Counted from the stretch's first letter, positions 1 through 8,537 are shown. The stretch: DNA of 32,013 bases from Promethearchaeota archaeon (GCA_019058015.1 JAHLWH010000138.1:1-32013); one strand, 5' to 3'. Numbers and translations: made by a program. Notes: generated from the sequence alone by a model not told the origin.

Positions 1-1283
1 ACACAAATGATGCAAGGTTTTTTGAATTTAGATGAAAGAGTTTTTATAAGTCTTAATGATGGCATAGTGCTTACCCCTAACAACTCTAGGGGTAATCTTG
101 GGACAGTAAAAAGGAACAAGCCACTATCAACATTATGATCGTTGAAAATTGCCTTTAATGCAGGATTAAGAGTAATCATTTGAGATGGTCCTAAATCTAC
201 CGGATTTTTTAATGACACCCAATCAGGAGCCACTGCTCTCATCGATTGAATTGTAACTTCCCCAAGTTTAGCAAGAATAAGTCCTTGTTTTTCTAACTCA
301 TCGCATGCCAAAATTCCGATACTACCAGAGCCAGTTATAATGGCTACATTTTTTCCACTAGGTAAAGGTTGTGTAGCAAAAACTTGAGCAATATTAAACA
401 TTTCATAAAAATTATCTACTCGAAAAGTACATGGATATTGCTTAAAGATAGCGTCAAATATCCGATCATTACCAGCTAATGACCCAGTATGACTTTTAAT
501 TGCGTTAGAACCCAGTTCACTTCTCCCGTTTTTAAGAATTATAATTGGTTTTGTTATTTTTTTCAAGACTTCGATAAAAGCATCACCTCTCTTTACTCCT
601 TCTAAGTATATTGTTATCACTTTAGTATCTGGATCATTTTCAAAATATTCTATCATATCAATTTCATCGACATCAATCTTGTTCCCTAGCGTTACAATCT
701 TTGAGAAACCGATCTTCTGACCAGTACTAGCCCAATCAATAAATACATTTCCTAAAACACCAGATTGAGCAATAATTGCAATATTACCCTTCACCGTTTT
801 TGAAAAATCTACATCAGAACTAGTAAATTCATTATAGAAATTCGTAACACCTACGCAATTAGGGCCAATTATACGAACATTAGATCTTTTAGCGATTTCC
901 TCTAATTCCTCTTGATATTTAATATATCTCTTAATACCTGTCTCTGCAAAACCAGCTGTTTCTATTATTATTCCTTTTACATGCTTATCTACGCAATCTT
1001 TTACAGCTTGAACTACACTCTCATTTCCTACTAAAATTATTGCTAAATCAATATTATTAGGAATATCCTTTATGTTTTTATATGTTTTATGACCAAAAAT
1101 AACATCTTTATATAAATGCACTGGGTATGTCTTAAATTTTGAATTTAATAAATATTTGGTGTTCCAAAAACCAAATCTTGGACTATCAGAAGCTCCGATA
1201 ATTGCTATTATTTTTGGATCGAAAAAGAAATTTAAACTAGACTGCTCTAAATTATTTGTATTTTGTTTTATTTCATTCTCCAT
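1..1283 (-). CDS. Acyl-CoA synthetase (ADP/NDP-forming), alpha-type; partial, runs off left edge
   Basis: The minus-strand frame is open from an ATG at 1283 to the window edge without a stop, giving about 427 codons of N-terminal sequence. It begins with a CoA-binding Rossmann-like domain (FFDPKIIAIIGASDSPRFG near residue 20). A succinyl-CoA-ligase-like domain follows, with the phosphohistidine region KSHTGSLAG near residue 265 and an ITGSGSIGILACDELE segment after it. In this family acyl-CoA + ADP + Pi is converted to acid + CoA + ATP, with phosphate passing through the catalytic His; the His is present here. The enzyme would act in the cytosol, conserving energy from acyl-CoA. The C-terminus is outside the window, so a fused ATP-grasp beta domain cannot be judged. 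The upstream neighbour is divergent. Substrate is not predictable. Confidence 0.85.
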   Translation of the reverse strand, partial: MENEIKQNTNNLEQSSLNFFFDPKIIAIIGASDSPRFGFWNTKYLLNSKFKTYPVHLYKDVIFGHKTYKNIKDIPNNIDLAIILVGNESVVQAVKDCVDKHVKGIIIETAGFAETGIKRYIKYQEELEEIAKRSNVRIIGPNCVGVTNFYNEFTSSDVDFSKTVKGNIAIIAQSGVLGNVFIDWASTGQKIGFSKIVTLGNKIDVDEIDMIEYFENDPDTKVITIYLEGVKRGDAFIEVLKKITKPIIILKNGRSELGSNAIKSHTGSLAGNDRIFDAIFKQYPCTFRVDNFYEMFNIAQVFATQPLPSGKNVAIITGSGSIGILACDELEKQGLILAKLGEVTIQSMRAVAPDWVSLKNPVDLGPSQMITLNPALKAIFNDHNVDSGLFLFTVPRLPLELLGVSTMPSLRLIKTLSSKFKKPCIIC

Positions 1284-1482
1284 AATTTTTTTAATATTCT
1301 CACGTTTAATAATGTTGATCTAAAATAGAAAGAAAAATTGAGATTTAATAAATTAATAAGTATATTTTTTTATTAGATTTCCTTTTTGTAAAATAATAAT
1401 TTCATTTAGGATATACCATCAATAGGTTTTTTGTTGATAAAAGCAAATTAATTATTAATTGTAGTTATAAGGAGATTAAAAG

Positions 1483-1776
1483 GTGAAAAATAAAGAAGAA
1501 ATTATAAAAAAAATTAAGGAAAATCTCCCATTTTTAAAAAAAACATTTAATGTTAAAATAATTGGTTTATTTGGGGCTTATGTGAGAGGGGAGCAACGAG
1601 AAGAAAGTGATGTTGATATTCTTGTAGATTTTCTGAAACCTATAGGATTCTTTAAATTTATAGAATTGGAAAATTATCTAATTGAAAAATTAGAAATTAA
1701 AGTTGATTTGATTCCCATAGATGCTTTAAAATCTTTAATAAAACCCTACATTCTAAAGGAGGTTATTTATGTCTAA
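1483..1776 (+). CDS. mntA: MntA-like nucleotidyltransferase antitoxin
   Basis: A 97-residue minimal nucleotidyltransferase. The start is GTG, 8 nt after a clear AAGGAG (1469-1474). The fold signature is GLFGAYVRGEQREESDVDILV: the loop glycines and the SDVD metal-binding Asp pair are present, but the Ser of the usual G-S motif is Ala. MntA antitoxins transfer AMP from ATP to a Tyr of the partner HEPN RNase and silence it. The reading frame overlaps the HEPN start by 8 nt, and that start has its own AAAGGAGG (1755-1762) inside mntA, which is typical of a co-translated toxin-antitoxin pair. The G-S to G-A change may weaken nucleotide transfer, but this is inference. Confidence in the family is high, in activity moderate. 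Confidence 0.85.
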   Translation: MKNKEEIIKKIKENLPFLKKTFNVKIIGLFGAYVRGEQREESDVDILVDFLKPIGFFKFIELENYLIEKLEIKVDLIPIDALKSLIKPYILKEVIYV

Positions 1777-2121
1777 AATTAGAGCTGTTCAAATTTTTCT
1801 GGAGGATATTCTTGAATCTATAAAAAAAAAAATAAATATACTCATGGTATCAGTTATAATGAATTTTTACAAGATGAGAAAACCCAGGATGCTGTCGTGA
1901 GAAATTTAGAGATAATAGGTGAGGCTGTAAAAAATATTCCTAATGATTTTAAAGAAAAACATCTGGGAATAAATTGGAAATTAATAGTTGGAATGAGGAA
2001 TAAACTTATTCATCGATATTTTGGTGTTAGCCAATTGATTGTGTGGGAAACGATAAAAACCGATATCTCAGAATTAAAACCAAAGATTGAAGAGATTTTA
2101 GAAGAAATAAAAGCTAAGTAA
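1769..2121 (+). CDS. hepT: HEPN-domain RNase toxin (DUF86/HepT-like), frameshifted in poly-A
   Basis: The gene starts at ATG 1769 (MSKIRAVQIFLEDILESIK) and breaks at a run of 11 A around 1819-1830. The continuation in the next frame reads YTHGISYNEFLQDEKTQD and then the second half, ending at 2121. One extra A in the run restores a single frame of about 117 residues, normal for this family. The second half has the HEPN catalytic motif R-N-x3-H-x-Y (RNKLIHRY), where Arg and His form the RNase centre and the Tyr is the AMPylation target of MntA. HEPN toxins cleave RNA, reportedly tRNA ends, when not modified. The break is either a sequencing homopolymer error, a real inactivation, or a slippage-controlled frame. 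It is cotranscribed with the upstream mntA. Confidence 0.75.
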
Positions 2122-2311
2122 TGAAATAATCTAATACACTTTTATTAAGAAATTTTATTTTCCATTAAATTTTTAAAAACTTTTAAACAATATACCTTTT
2201 TAATCCATAACAAATAATAATTTATTATTTAAATCTGAAAGCTAATTAGAAATTATTAAATTAAAATGATTATAGAGAATAATGGAGGTATTTTACAAAA
2301 AGGTGTAAAAA

Positions 2312-4240
2312 ATGTCTGATGTTCGCATTGGTGTATTTGTTTGTAGATGAGGTATAAATATTGCGGGGGTTGTCGATGTTTCAAAAACCGTCGAAGAGCT
2401 GGATAAAGAAGAAAATGTCTGGGCTTGGGAGTACTTAAATATATGCACGGACACAGGAGCAGATTTTATTACTGAAAAGATAGAAGAAAAAAATCTTGAA
2501 AGGGTTGTTGTAGCGGCTTGCACTCCAAGAACACATCAACCAGTATTTCACAGTATCCTAAAAGATGCAGGCTTGCCTCCACGAATGCTTGAATTTGTAA
2601 ATATCAGAGAGCATTGTAGTTTTGTCCATATGTCAGAACCAGAAGAAGCAACTGTAAAGGCAATTGAATTAATCAAAGCAGGTATCGCGAGAGCAAATTT
2701 ATTAGAAGCTGTGCCAACCAAAATAGTTCCCGTAAAGAAATCTGCTTTAGTTGTTGGTGGCGGAATAGCGGGTTTGACAGCAGCTATTGATTTAGGAAAT
2801 GAAGGCTTTAAAGTCACTCTAGTAGAAAAAAAATCTACTACGGGTGGAAGAATGGCTCAATTGGATCGAACTTTCCCAACAGATGATTGTAGTATCTGAA
2901 TCTTGGGTCCTAAAATGTTAGAAGCAAATCGTCATCCTAATATTACTATAATGTCTCTAGCTGAAATAAAAGAGATAACAGGATATATTGGAAACTTCGA
3001 AGTTAAGGTACAGAAAAATCCAAGATATGTGTATGAAGAAACTTGCACGGGTTGTGGTCAGTGTACGGATGTTTGTCCAATATACATTCCAAACTATTTC
3101 GATGAAAATTTTTCAGCTAGAAAGTGTATTGACATTGCATTTGCACAAGCAGTTCCAGCAATTTACGACCTTGATAAAGAGTGGTGCGTAGAATGCTATG
3201 CTTGTGTTGATTCGTGTGATGTTCATTGTATTGATTTAAGTCAAGAACCCGAGATTGTTGAACTCGAAGTTGGAACGATTATAATCGCAACCGGTTGGGA
3301 CCTATATCAAGGAGATGAATATGGATACGGAAAATATGAAAATGTAGTAACACAAATTCAACTTGAAAGGATTCTCTCTCCAAATGGTCCAACTCTTGGC
3401 CATTTAAAGCGTCCATCCGATGGAAAGAGACCAAAAAACATATTATTTATTAATTGTGTTGGCTCAAGAAACGAGGAGCATCCGTGGTGCAGTAATGTAT
3501 GCTGTCTTTTATCAGTAAAAAATTCAAAACTAATAAAGTCAGAATATCCAGATGCAAATATTGTGGTTTCATACATAGATATGAGATGTGCAGGGAAAAT
3601 GTATGAAGAATATTATAAGCGTTCCAGAGAAGCCGGAATTATGTATATAAATGGGAAAGTAGGAAAATTAATTGAAGATCCAAAAACTAAGAATCTTGTC
3701 GCTAGTATGGAATCAATTGGGACTGGAGGTATTGTAGAATTTGAAGCTGATTTAGTAGTTCTATCTTCAGCATCATTACCTTCAGCTGGAACTGATGAGA
3801 TTGCACAAGTTCTAAAATTGGAGAAAAGCCCTAGTGGTTTCTTAAAGGAATTTCATCCAAGACTTGATCCCATCGAAACTAAGTCGCCTGGAATCTATAT
3901 TTGTGGTTCTTGCCAAGGGCAAAAAGCGATCGATGCAACTGTCAATCATGCAAGAGGGGCAGCACAAGCTGCTTCAATTCCGATGAACAAAGGAGAATTT
4001 GTTATTGAATTAATTCGGGCTGATCCGATTGATGAAAGGTGTGCAAAATGCTATATGTGTATAGAAACATGCCCTTATAGCGCCATCTCGGTTAATGAAG
4101 CTGGACAAATTGAAGTTGATCTTATAAGTTGTAGAGGATGCGGTATGTGTGCTGCAACTTGTCCATCAATCGCAATTGAGCTTCGTTATTACCGAGATTA
4201 TCAATTCAATGCAGTAATTGACTCATTATTCGAAGCATAA
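2312..4240 (+). CDS. hdrA: HdrA heterodisulfide reductase subunit A, selenoprotein with two in-frame UGA
   Basis: Reading through TGA at 2348-2350 and 2897-2899 gives one 642-residue protein that matches HdrA from end to end, so I treat both as Sec (residues 13 and 196). The N-terminal domain has VFVCRUGINIAG where the family has C-x-C-G-x-N. Next comes a FAD-binding motif VVGGGIAGLTAAIDL near residue 148, then DDCSIUILGPKM, where Cys is usual and Sec is known in methanogens. An inserted ferredoxin region follows (CTGCGQCTDVCP near 244, CVECYACVDSC near 290), with two C-terminal [4Fe-4S] motifs (CAKCYMCIETCP, CRGCGMCAATCP). HdrA is the flavin and Fe-S core that bifurcates or relays electrons between ferredoxin, HdrB/C-type partners and MvhD. 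The mvhD gene follows after 19 nt. No hdrB or hdrC is present here. The only SECIS seen is downstream of mvhD. Confidence 0.93.
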
Positions 4241-4259
4241 ACAAAAGGAGGAAAAAATC

Positions 4260-4688
4260 ATGAGTTCTGATATAAAGATTGCATCCTTTATGTGTTGGAA
4301 ATGAGGGTATGGCTCTGGTGATATGGCTGGTACTATTCGCGCACAATATCCAATAAGTATTAGACCGATATTAGTTCCTTGCGCTGGAAGAGTTGGTTCA
4401 GAGCTAGTTATGAGAACAATCGGTCGTGGTGCCGATGGAGTTCTAATTGTTGGATGATATCCAGGTGAATGTGATTTCGAAACAGGGAATAAATTTGCAT
4501 GGAGAGAAGTTGAATATCTTAATGAAGTTTTAGATACTATAGGTTTTTCTAATAAAAGAGTTAAAATGGCATTCTGCACTTCTGCAGAAGGACAAAAATT
4601 TCAAAGAGTAGCAACCGAATTTGACAAAGAAATTCGAAAACTAGGAAAAAACCCCCTCAAAAACAAAAATTCCGATAAGAATGAATAA
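4260..4688 (+). CDS. mvhD: MvhD/VhuD-type electron-transfer subunit, selenoprotein with two in-frame UGA
   Basis: ATG at 4260 follows AAAAGGAGG (4243-4251). Reading through TGA at 4302-4304 and 4455-4457 gives 142 residues of the MvhD family. Sec15 lies in FMCWKUGYGSGDMAGT, where the family has a CxxC-type [2Fe-2S] ligand set. Sec66 lies in VGUYPGECDFETGN, where the family has G-C-H-P-G-x-C-H-Y. Other expected ligands (Cys12, Cys in VPCAGR, Cys in PGECDF) are present. MvhD passes electrons between HdrA and a hydrogenase, formate dehydrogenase or F420-linked module. In methanogens Sec is also known in this family. The stop codon TAA at 4686-4688 is buried in the 5' stem of the SECIS hairpin. 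The reading frame ends in a Lys/Asn-rich tail of about 15 residues. Confidence 0.92.
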
Positions 4689-4716
4689 TGTGAAAAAATC
4701 CTGGTCGCATTATGAC
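4681..4716 (+). promoter_or_regulatory. SECIS element for the hdrA-mvhD operon (k-turn type)
   Basis: AUGA (4681-4684) is followed by an 8-bp stem, AUAAUGUG (4685-4692) pairing with CGCAUUAU (4706-4713), with one U-G pair. A 13-nt loop begins with six A (4693-4705) and the 3' side closes with GAC (4714-4716). The UGA and GA can form the tandem G-A pairs of a eukaryote-like SECIS quartet. A lower helix UUCCGAU (4670-4676) with AUCGGAA (4733-4739) encloses it, and a small hairpin CCUAU/AUGGG lies between at 4719-4732. The element resembles the one at 8538-8573 on the other strand in quartet, stem length and loop (A6, 13 nt), which supports the call. It overlaps the mvhD stop codon. Confidence 0.82.
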
Positions 4717-4801
4717 TACCTATTGCAATGGGATCGGAAATAAGTAATTTTTTTAAAAAAAATACCAAAAAAAAGGTTAATAATTGTAAAATAGTATAGA
4801 A

Positions 4802-5953
4802 TTGGTGAAACTCTTGGAACCAATGGAAGAATTCTTAATAAAATATGAAGATGTTAAAAATATTTTATCATCCCTACTAAAAGAAAAGGTAGTGTCGAAG
4901 ATAATTAGTGGTGAGATCAAAAAAGGTCATTTTGCGTTATCTCCAAAATTGGTATCAACACCAGAAGAATTAAATGATTTACCGCTTTCTCAACTTATTA
5001 CTTATGGTTATGCTCGAACCGATAGTGCATCTAAATATTTACATAAAAATGCAAATGGCGCATTGGACGAAAAAATAGGGCTTATTGCTCGTCCTTGCGA
5101 TACAAGAGCAATAATCGAACTTATTAAATTACATCAAATCAATCCTGATAATTTATTTATTATTGCAATTGAAGATATGGGACTAATCCCGTCTTCAATG
5201 ATTACAAAGATATTTAACAAAAGAAAGGAGTTTGATCAAAGTAAAATAATTCGGGATAAATTAACCGCTGAAAATCTTACCCTTGTCTTAGATGGTGGGA
5301 GTTTAGAGGTTTTGGAGTTTAATGATAATTTAAAAATAGCAGATAATTGTTTGAGATGCCTAAGAAAAGTTCCTGTTATAGGTGATTTATCGATAAGTGA
5401 TATCGGAATCTCCGTAAAATCAGATGATTTAATATTACGTATTTATTCTGAGAAGGGAAAGTCTGCTGTTGAGAAAGCTGGAATTAAAACCAGAAAAATT
5501 CCCGATGACCTAAAAAAACACAATACTGAAAGAGTAGCGACTATTTTAAAAAATGCTGAAGAAAAACGCACTAAAGATTTGGAAGAATGGAAAACTATGA
5601 ATCAAGATGAAAAATTGGAAATGTTAAACAAATGCACTATGTGTGGTCTCTGCATTCGCGGTTGCCCAGTATGCTACTGTATTGATTGTATTTTAATGCA
5701 AAAACGAAAAGAAAAATCAATTAATAATACTGCATATCAATTAACCCGCGTTGCACATGTCGCTGACAGATGTGTGGAATGCGGTAATTGTGCCAATAAT
5801 TGTCCAATGAACTTACCATTATCTGAATACTTCCAATCATTAATTGATACATTTAAAGAGAAATTTAATTATGTTGCTGGAGAATCAGTTGACGATATTC
5901 CATTCCGCTCTGGTAAAGCAATAAAGGAAATGGAATTAGAAAAAACCGCTTAA
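4802..5953 (+). CDS. FrhB/FdhB-family F420/flavin dehydrogenase beta subunit with two C-terminal [4Fe-4S] motifs
   Basis: About 380 residues. Possible starts are TTG 4802, GTG 4805 or ATG 4823; no clear Shine-Dalgarno decides. The N-terminal two-thirds resembles the coenzyme F420 hydrogenase/dehydrogenase beta family (IARPCDTRAIIELIKL and ADNCLRCLRKVP are family-like Cys segments). The C-terminus has two ferredoxin motifs, CTMCGLCIRGCP and CVECGNCANNCP. Such subunits carry FAD and Fe-S clusters and exchange electrons with F420H2, NAD(P)H or formate dehydrogenase. Placed 113 nt after mvhD in the same direction, it is the likely electron-input or output subunit for the Hdr-Mvh module. It contains no in-frame UGA. 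The substrate (F420, NAD(P) or other) is not shown by the sequence. Confidence 0.8.
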   Translation: MVKLLEPMEEFLIKYEDVKNILSSLLKEKVVSKIISGEIKKGHFALSPKLVSTPEELNDLPLSQLITYGYARTDSASKYLHKNANGALDEKIGLIARPCDTRAIIELIKLHQINPDNLFIIAIEDMGLIPSSMITKIFNKRKEFDQSKIIRDKLTAENLTLVLDGGSLEVLEFNDNLKIADNCLRCLRKVPVIGDLSISDIGISVKSDDLILRIYSEKGKSAVEKAGIKTRKIPDDLKKHNTERVATILKNAEEKRTKDLEEWKTMNQDEKLEMLNKCTMCGLCIRGCPVCYCIDCILMQKRKEKSINNTAYQLTRVAHVADRCVECGNCANNCPMNLPLSEYFQSLIDTFKEKFNYVAGESVDDIPFRSGKAIKEMELEKTA

Positions 5954-6017
5954 AAATATAATTTTTTATTAAATTCTTACTTAATTTTTTTGAATAATTA
6001 AAGGGCGCAACCCTTTT

Positions 6018-6053
6018 GTCAATCTTTCACTAACATTTTTTGAAAGATATCAT
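6018..6053 (-). promoter_or_regulatory. Second SECIS copy, apparently orphaned
   Basis: On the minus strand this reads AUGA, a 5' stem strand, AAAAAAUGUUAGU loop, the 3' stem strand GAAAGAU and UGAC, nearly identical to 8538-8573. The stem here pairs fully over 7 bp, while the other copy has one mismatch. The adjacent GC hairpin AAAGGG/CCCTTT (6000-6016) is also shared between the two copies and could terminate transcription of the plus-strand gene ending at 5953. The only coding sequence just upstream of this SECIS on its strand is a fragment of the C-terminus of the same selenoprotein family (6059-6118), so it no longer serves an intact gene. Confidence 0.7.
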
Positions 6054-6058
6054 CCAAA

Positions 6059-6118
6059 TTATATAGGTTTTTTCAGACTCTCAAAATAATTAGTAAAATT
6101 TCCAATCGCTTTTAAAAT
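6059..6118 (-). pseudogene. Remnant of the C-terminus of a beta-grasp selenoprotein paralogue
   Basis: The minus-strand frame ending at TAA 6061-6059 reads LKAIGNFTNYFESLKKPI. It aligns with the C-terminal tail of the selenoprotein at 8585 (MKKFGKENEYFAHYFKKLKK) with a similar spacing from stop to SECIS (5 nt against 11 nt). Upstream of about 6120 I see no further similarity and no UGA-UGA site, and the plus-strand gene at 6200 begins soon after. This is best read as a decayed duplicate, with most of the gene lost and the 3' end plus SECIS remaining. Confidence 0.55.
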
Positions 6119-6199
6119 AAAAATAGTTATGAGATATAAATCGAAGAATTTAAATTCATATTTACTTTTTTATATCCTATTAATTTATTGGGATAAGAA

Positions 6200-6529
6200 A
6201 TGTCAATTATATTATCCAAAAAATCTCAAGAATTCATAAAAAAAAATAAGATCTCTAATTTATTCATCGATATTAATTTTATTGAAGAAAAATGCGTTCA
6301 AATTTATGAACCAAAAATAAAAATAATAGAAAGAACAGATTTAAACGAATATAATAATTTTGAAAGTATATCTTCTGAAAAATTGACTATTTTTTTATCA
6401 GAAAAATTTATCCAAATTTATGGACAATTGACTGAATATTATTTAGATTTTGCTGGCTTTCTTAAAAAAGAGTTGATTATTGAAAATGCTGAACCAATTA
6501 TAAAAAACCTTTGCAAAATTGGAAAATAA
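6200..6529 (+). CDS. Hypothetical small protein, possibly HesB/IscA-like
   Basis: A 109-residue ATG-started frame with strong Lys/Ile/Asn bias. The N-terminus (MSIILSKKSQEFIKKNKIS) and size recall HesB/IscA-type small proteins that have the form beta-strand, helix, then a Cys-bearing loop. Only two Cys are present (EEKCVQIYEP and the near-terminal NLCKIGK), and the A-type Fe-S motif is not evident. It precedes the thioredoxin and CcdA genes in the same direction with a 41-nt gap, so a thiol or Fe-S role would fit the context. I do not recognise it with confidence. Confidence 0.5.
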   Translation: MSIILSKKSQEFIKKNKISNLFIDINFIEEKCVQIYEPKIKIIERTDLNEYNNFESISSEKLTIFLSEKFIQIYGQLTEYYLDFAGFLKKELIIENAEPIIKNLCKIGK

Positions 6530-6570
6530 AGTAATTTAAAAAAATATTTACATGGGGATTTCCATAAAAT

Positions 6571-7242
6571 ATGCCAAAATATAATCCAAAAGAAGCAAGG
6601 GATACTAAAAGAAGAAGACAAAAAAGAATCGCAACTCAAAAAAGGAAAAGAAATTTTAGGAGTTTTACTCATTATGCCCCAATAATTGGGGTTATTGTTA
6701 TGTTGTCGATTGTTGTAATATCTATTTTTTATTTAGTTGGAAACGAGAATGAACTGGCGGCTGGAGGAGTTGATGATGACAGTGGAAATAATAATGATAA
6801 TCAACAAAATGAGATTCCTAATTTGTATCAAACAGATTTAACTTTTACGACGATTGAAGGGGATACAATTAAATTAGCAGATCATAAAGGAAAAGTTATT
6901 ATTTTATTTTTCTTTGGCTTAAATTGTTACCCTTGCGATGTTGAAGCTAGTATTTTAATCGATATCGATAATTATTATTCAAATAGTGAGGCATTAATTA
7001 TTCCTATTGCTACTGACCCCACATATTCATATAACGATTTAAATAATTGGAAAAATAATTATAACCCAAGTTGGGATATCGTTCGTGATGATATTTCTCA
7101 CTCATATAGTAGCTATTTCAGCATTGCGTACCTCCCTACAGTAATAATTTTGGACAAAAATGGTAATATTGAAAAAAAAATAATTGGTCCCGATCAAGGA
7201 AGTTATGATAATATAAAAGAGGAAATTGATACATTATTATAA
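6571..7242 (+). CDS. Membrane-anchored TlpA/ResA-type thioredoxin
   Basis: 223 residues. A very basic N-terminus (residues 1-31, rich in Lys/Arg) precedes one transmembrane helix (about 37-57, PIIGVIVMLSIVVISIFYLV). A low-complexity Asp/Asn/Gln linker follows (about 64-80), then a thioredoxin fold. The fold has IILFFFGLNCYPCDVEAS, i.e. a C-Y-P-C active site, and the cis-Pro loop IAYLPTVIILD. The TM anchor puts the redox domain outside the cytoplasm, reducing disulfides of extracytoplasmic proteins or factors. ccdA follows 46 nt downstream and is the expected source of electrons. No Sec codon is seen. Confidence 0.88.
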   Translation: MPKYNPKEARDTKRRRQKRIATQKRKRNFRSFTHYAPIIGVIVMLSIVVISIFYLVGNENELAAGGVDDDSGNNNDNQQNEIPNLYQTDLTFTTIEGDTIKLADHKGKVIILFFFGLNCYPCDVEASILIDIDNYYSNSEALIIPIATDPTYSYNDLNNWKNNYNPSWDIVRDDISHSYSSYFSIAYLPTVIILDKNGNIEKKIIGPDQGSYDNIKEEIDTLL

Positions 7243-7288
7243 TTAAAGAATATTTTTAACGTATATGAAAAAAGGAGAGATTTAAATA

Positions 7289-8053
7289 ATGGCTGATATA
7301 ATTTTATTTTTATTGGCAATAAGTGGTGGAATAGTTTCTTTTTTAACGCCATGTAATCTAGCAATATTACCATCGTTTATTGCTTATCTTGGAAACCAGG
7401 CAAATTCAACCAAAAAAAGCACTCTAATGAGTTTTTTCTTTTCATTAGGGTTTTGTTGTATGTTTTCGATAATCGCTGCCTTGTTTATAGTTATTTCTGG
7501 TTTTATTAGATTTACATTTTGGTTAAAATTATTCTCAGGTATTGTAATAATATGTTTGGCAATCTATCTCTTCACTGCAAAACAATTTACACGAAAAACT
7601 CCCTTTTATAAATCATCTCAAAAATCTAATATCAAAAATAAGAATTTGAATTCCTCTAAAATAAGTGAAAATACTGAAGAATTTAATATTTTAGAATTAG
7701 ATGATGAAACAATGAAATATGTGGGTTATAGTGGAGCATTTATTCTTGGATTTTCTCTGGGTTCAACTTGGATTGGATGTATTACACCTATTTATTTGGC
7801 AATCGTTACAATTGCTTCGAATCAAGAAAGTTTTATAGTAGGTATGTTTTTATTTTTCTTTTACGCGTTAGGCATGATGATTCCATATTTAATAATAGGT
7901 GCTTCAATAGGAAAAATAAAACAAAGATTTTTTATTAAACTAATTAAGATTGGTTCAAAAATTCAAAAAATATTTACAATTATCTTAATATATATTGGAT
8001 TTGAATTAATTTTATCGGCTTTTGGTATTCCTGGGTTGTTACCTTTTATTTAA
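7289..8053 (+). CDS. ccdA: CcdA/DsbD-type transmembrane thiol-disulfide transporter
   Basis: 254 residues with about six hydrophobic helices. ATG 7289 follows GGAGAG near 7274. The two conserved Cys of the family lie in TM1 and TM4: SFLTPCNLAILPSFIAYLG near residue 22 and STWIGCITPIYLAI near 165. Between the halves is a polar loop of about 45 residues (KSSQKSNIKNKNLNSSK and onwards), longer than in typical CcdA. CcdA carries reducing equivalents from cytosolic thioredoxin across the membrane. With the upstream membrane-anchored thioredoxin it forms a complete export path for thiol reducing power. Confidence 0.9.
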   Translation: MADIILFLLAISGGIVSFLTPCNLAILPSFIAYLGNQANSTKKSTLMSFFFSLGFCCMFSIIAALFIVISGFIRFTFWLKLFSGIVIICLAIYLFTAKQFTRKTPFYKSSQKSNIKNKNLNSSKISENTEEFNILELDDETMKYVGYSGAFILGFSLGSTWIGCITPIYLAIVTIASNQESFIVGMFLFFFYALGMMIPYLIIGASIGKIKQRFFIKLIKIGSKIQKIFTIILIYIGFELILSAFGIPGLLPFI

Positions 8054-8537
8054 ATTTCATCATCACTATTTTATCGGGACTAAATGAAAACTGTTTGTAG
8101 ATTAAATCATTTTATGGAATTTTATATTTTGGGAATAACCGGGAATAACCGTCATAATTACTTTAGATTTTCGTATAGCGTTAAACTCTTAAGAGTTCTC
8201 AATATTATACCCTATTTAATAATTAACCCTCAACAATTTTGAACCTAAGTCAAGTTTAAATCTAAACGATCCACAATCATTCAAATATCATTCTTAATTA
8301 TTCAATGTGAAAAAAGAGAAATTTGAAAAGATTTTGAATTATAATTTAAAAAAATTTACAGAAAAGGAAATAATAAGGTAAGATTAAGTAAAACTGATGT
8401 AAGTAGATGATTTAATTTTTCATAAAAATGAAATTTTTTAATAAAACAAGACATCTTTAAAAATAAATTAATTTTATCGTCAAATAACTGATTTTTTAAA
8501 ATAATACTCTAAATTTTAAAGAGGGGGCAACCCTTTT
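8054..8537. other. Gene-poor stretch after ccdA
   Basis: About 480 bases, mostly very AT-rich, with no credible coding frame. A tandem direct repeat of GGGAATAACC occurs near 8130-8150. The right end (8519-8537) is the G/C hairpin that trails the SECIS of the convergent selenoprotein gene and is shared with 6000-6017. Nothing else is recognised. Confidence 0.5.

Noticed and set aside
2303-2899. hdrA seen as a broken gene or two separate genes because of TGA codons
   Set aside because: Both TGAs fall at or beside family Cys positions, the frame is otherwise intact across 642 codons, and a SECIS lies in the operon's 3' region.
6018-6053. SECIS on the plus strand serving the 4802 gene
   Set aside because: The plus strand lacks the 5' UGA and 3' GA of the quartet, and that gene has no in-frame UGA. 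The minus strand fits.
8100-8160. CRISPR-like array from the GGGAATAACC repeat
   Set aside because: Only two adjacent 10-bp copies without spacers.
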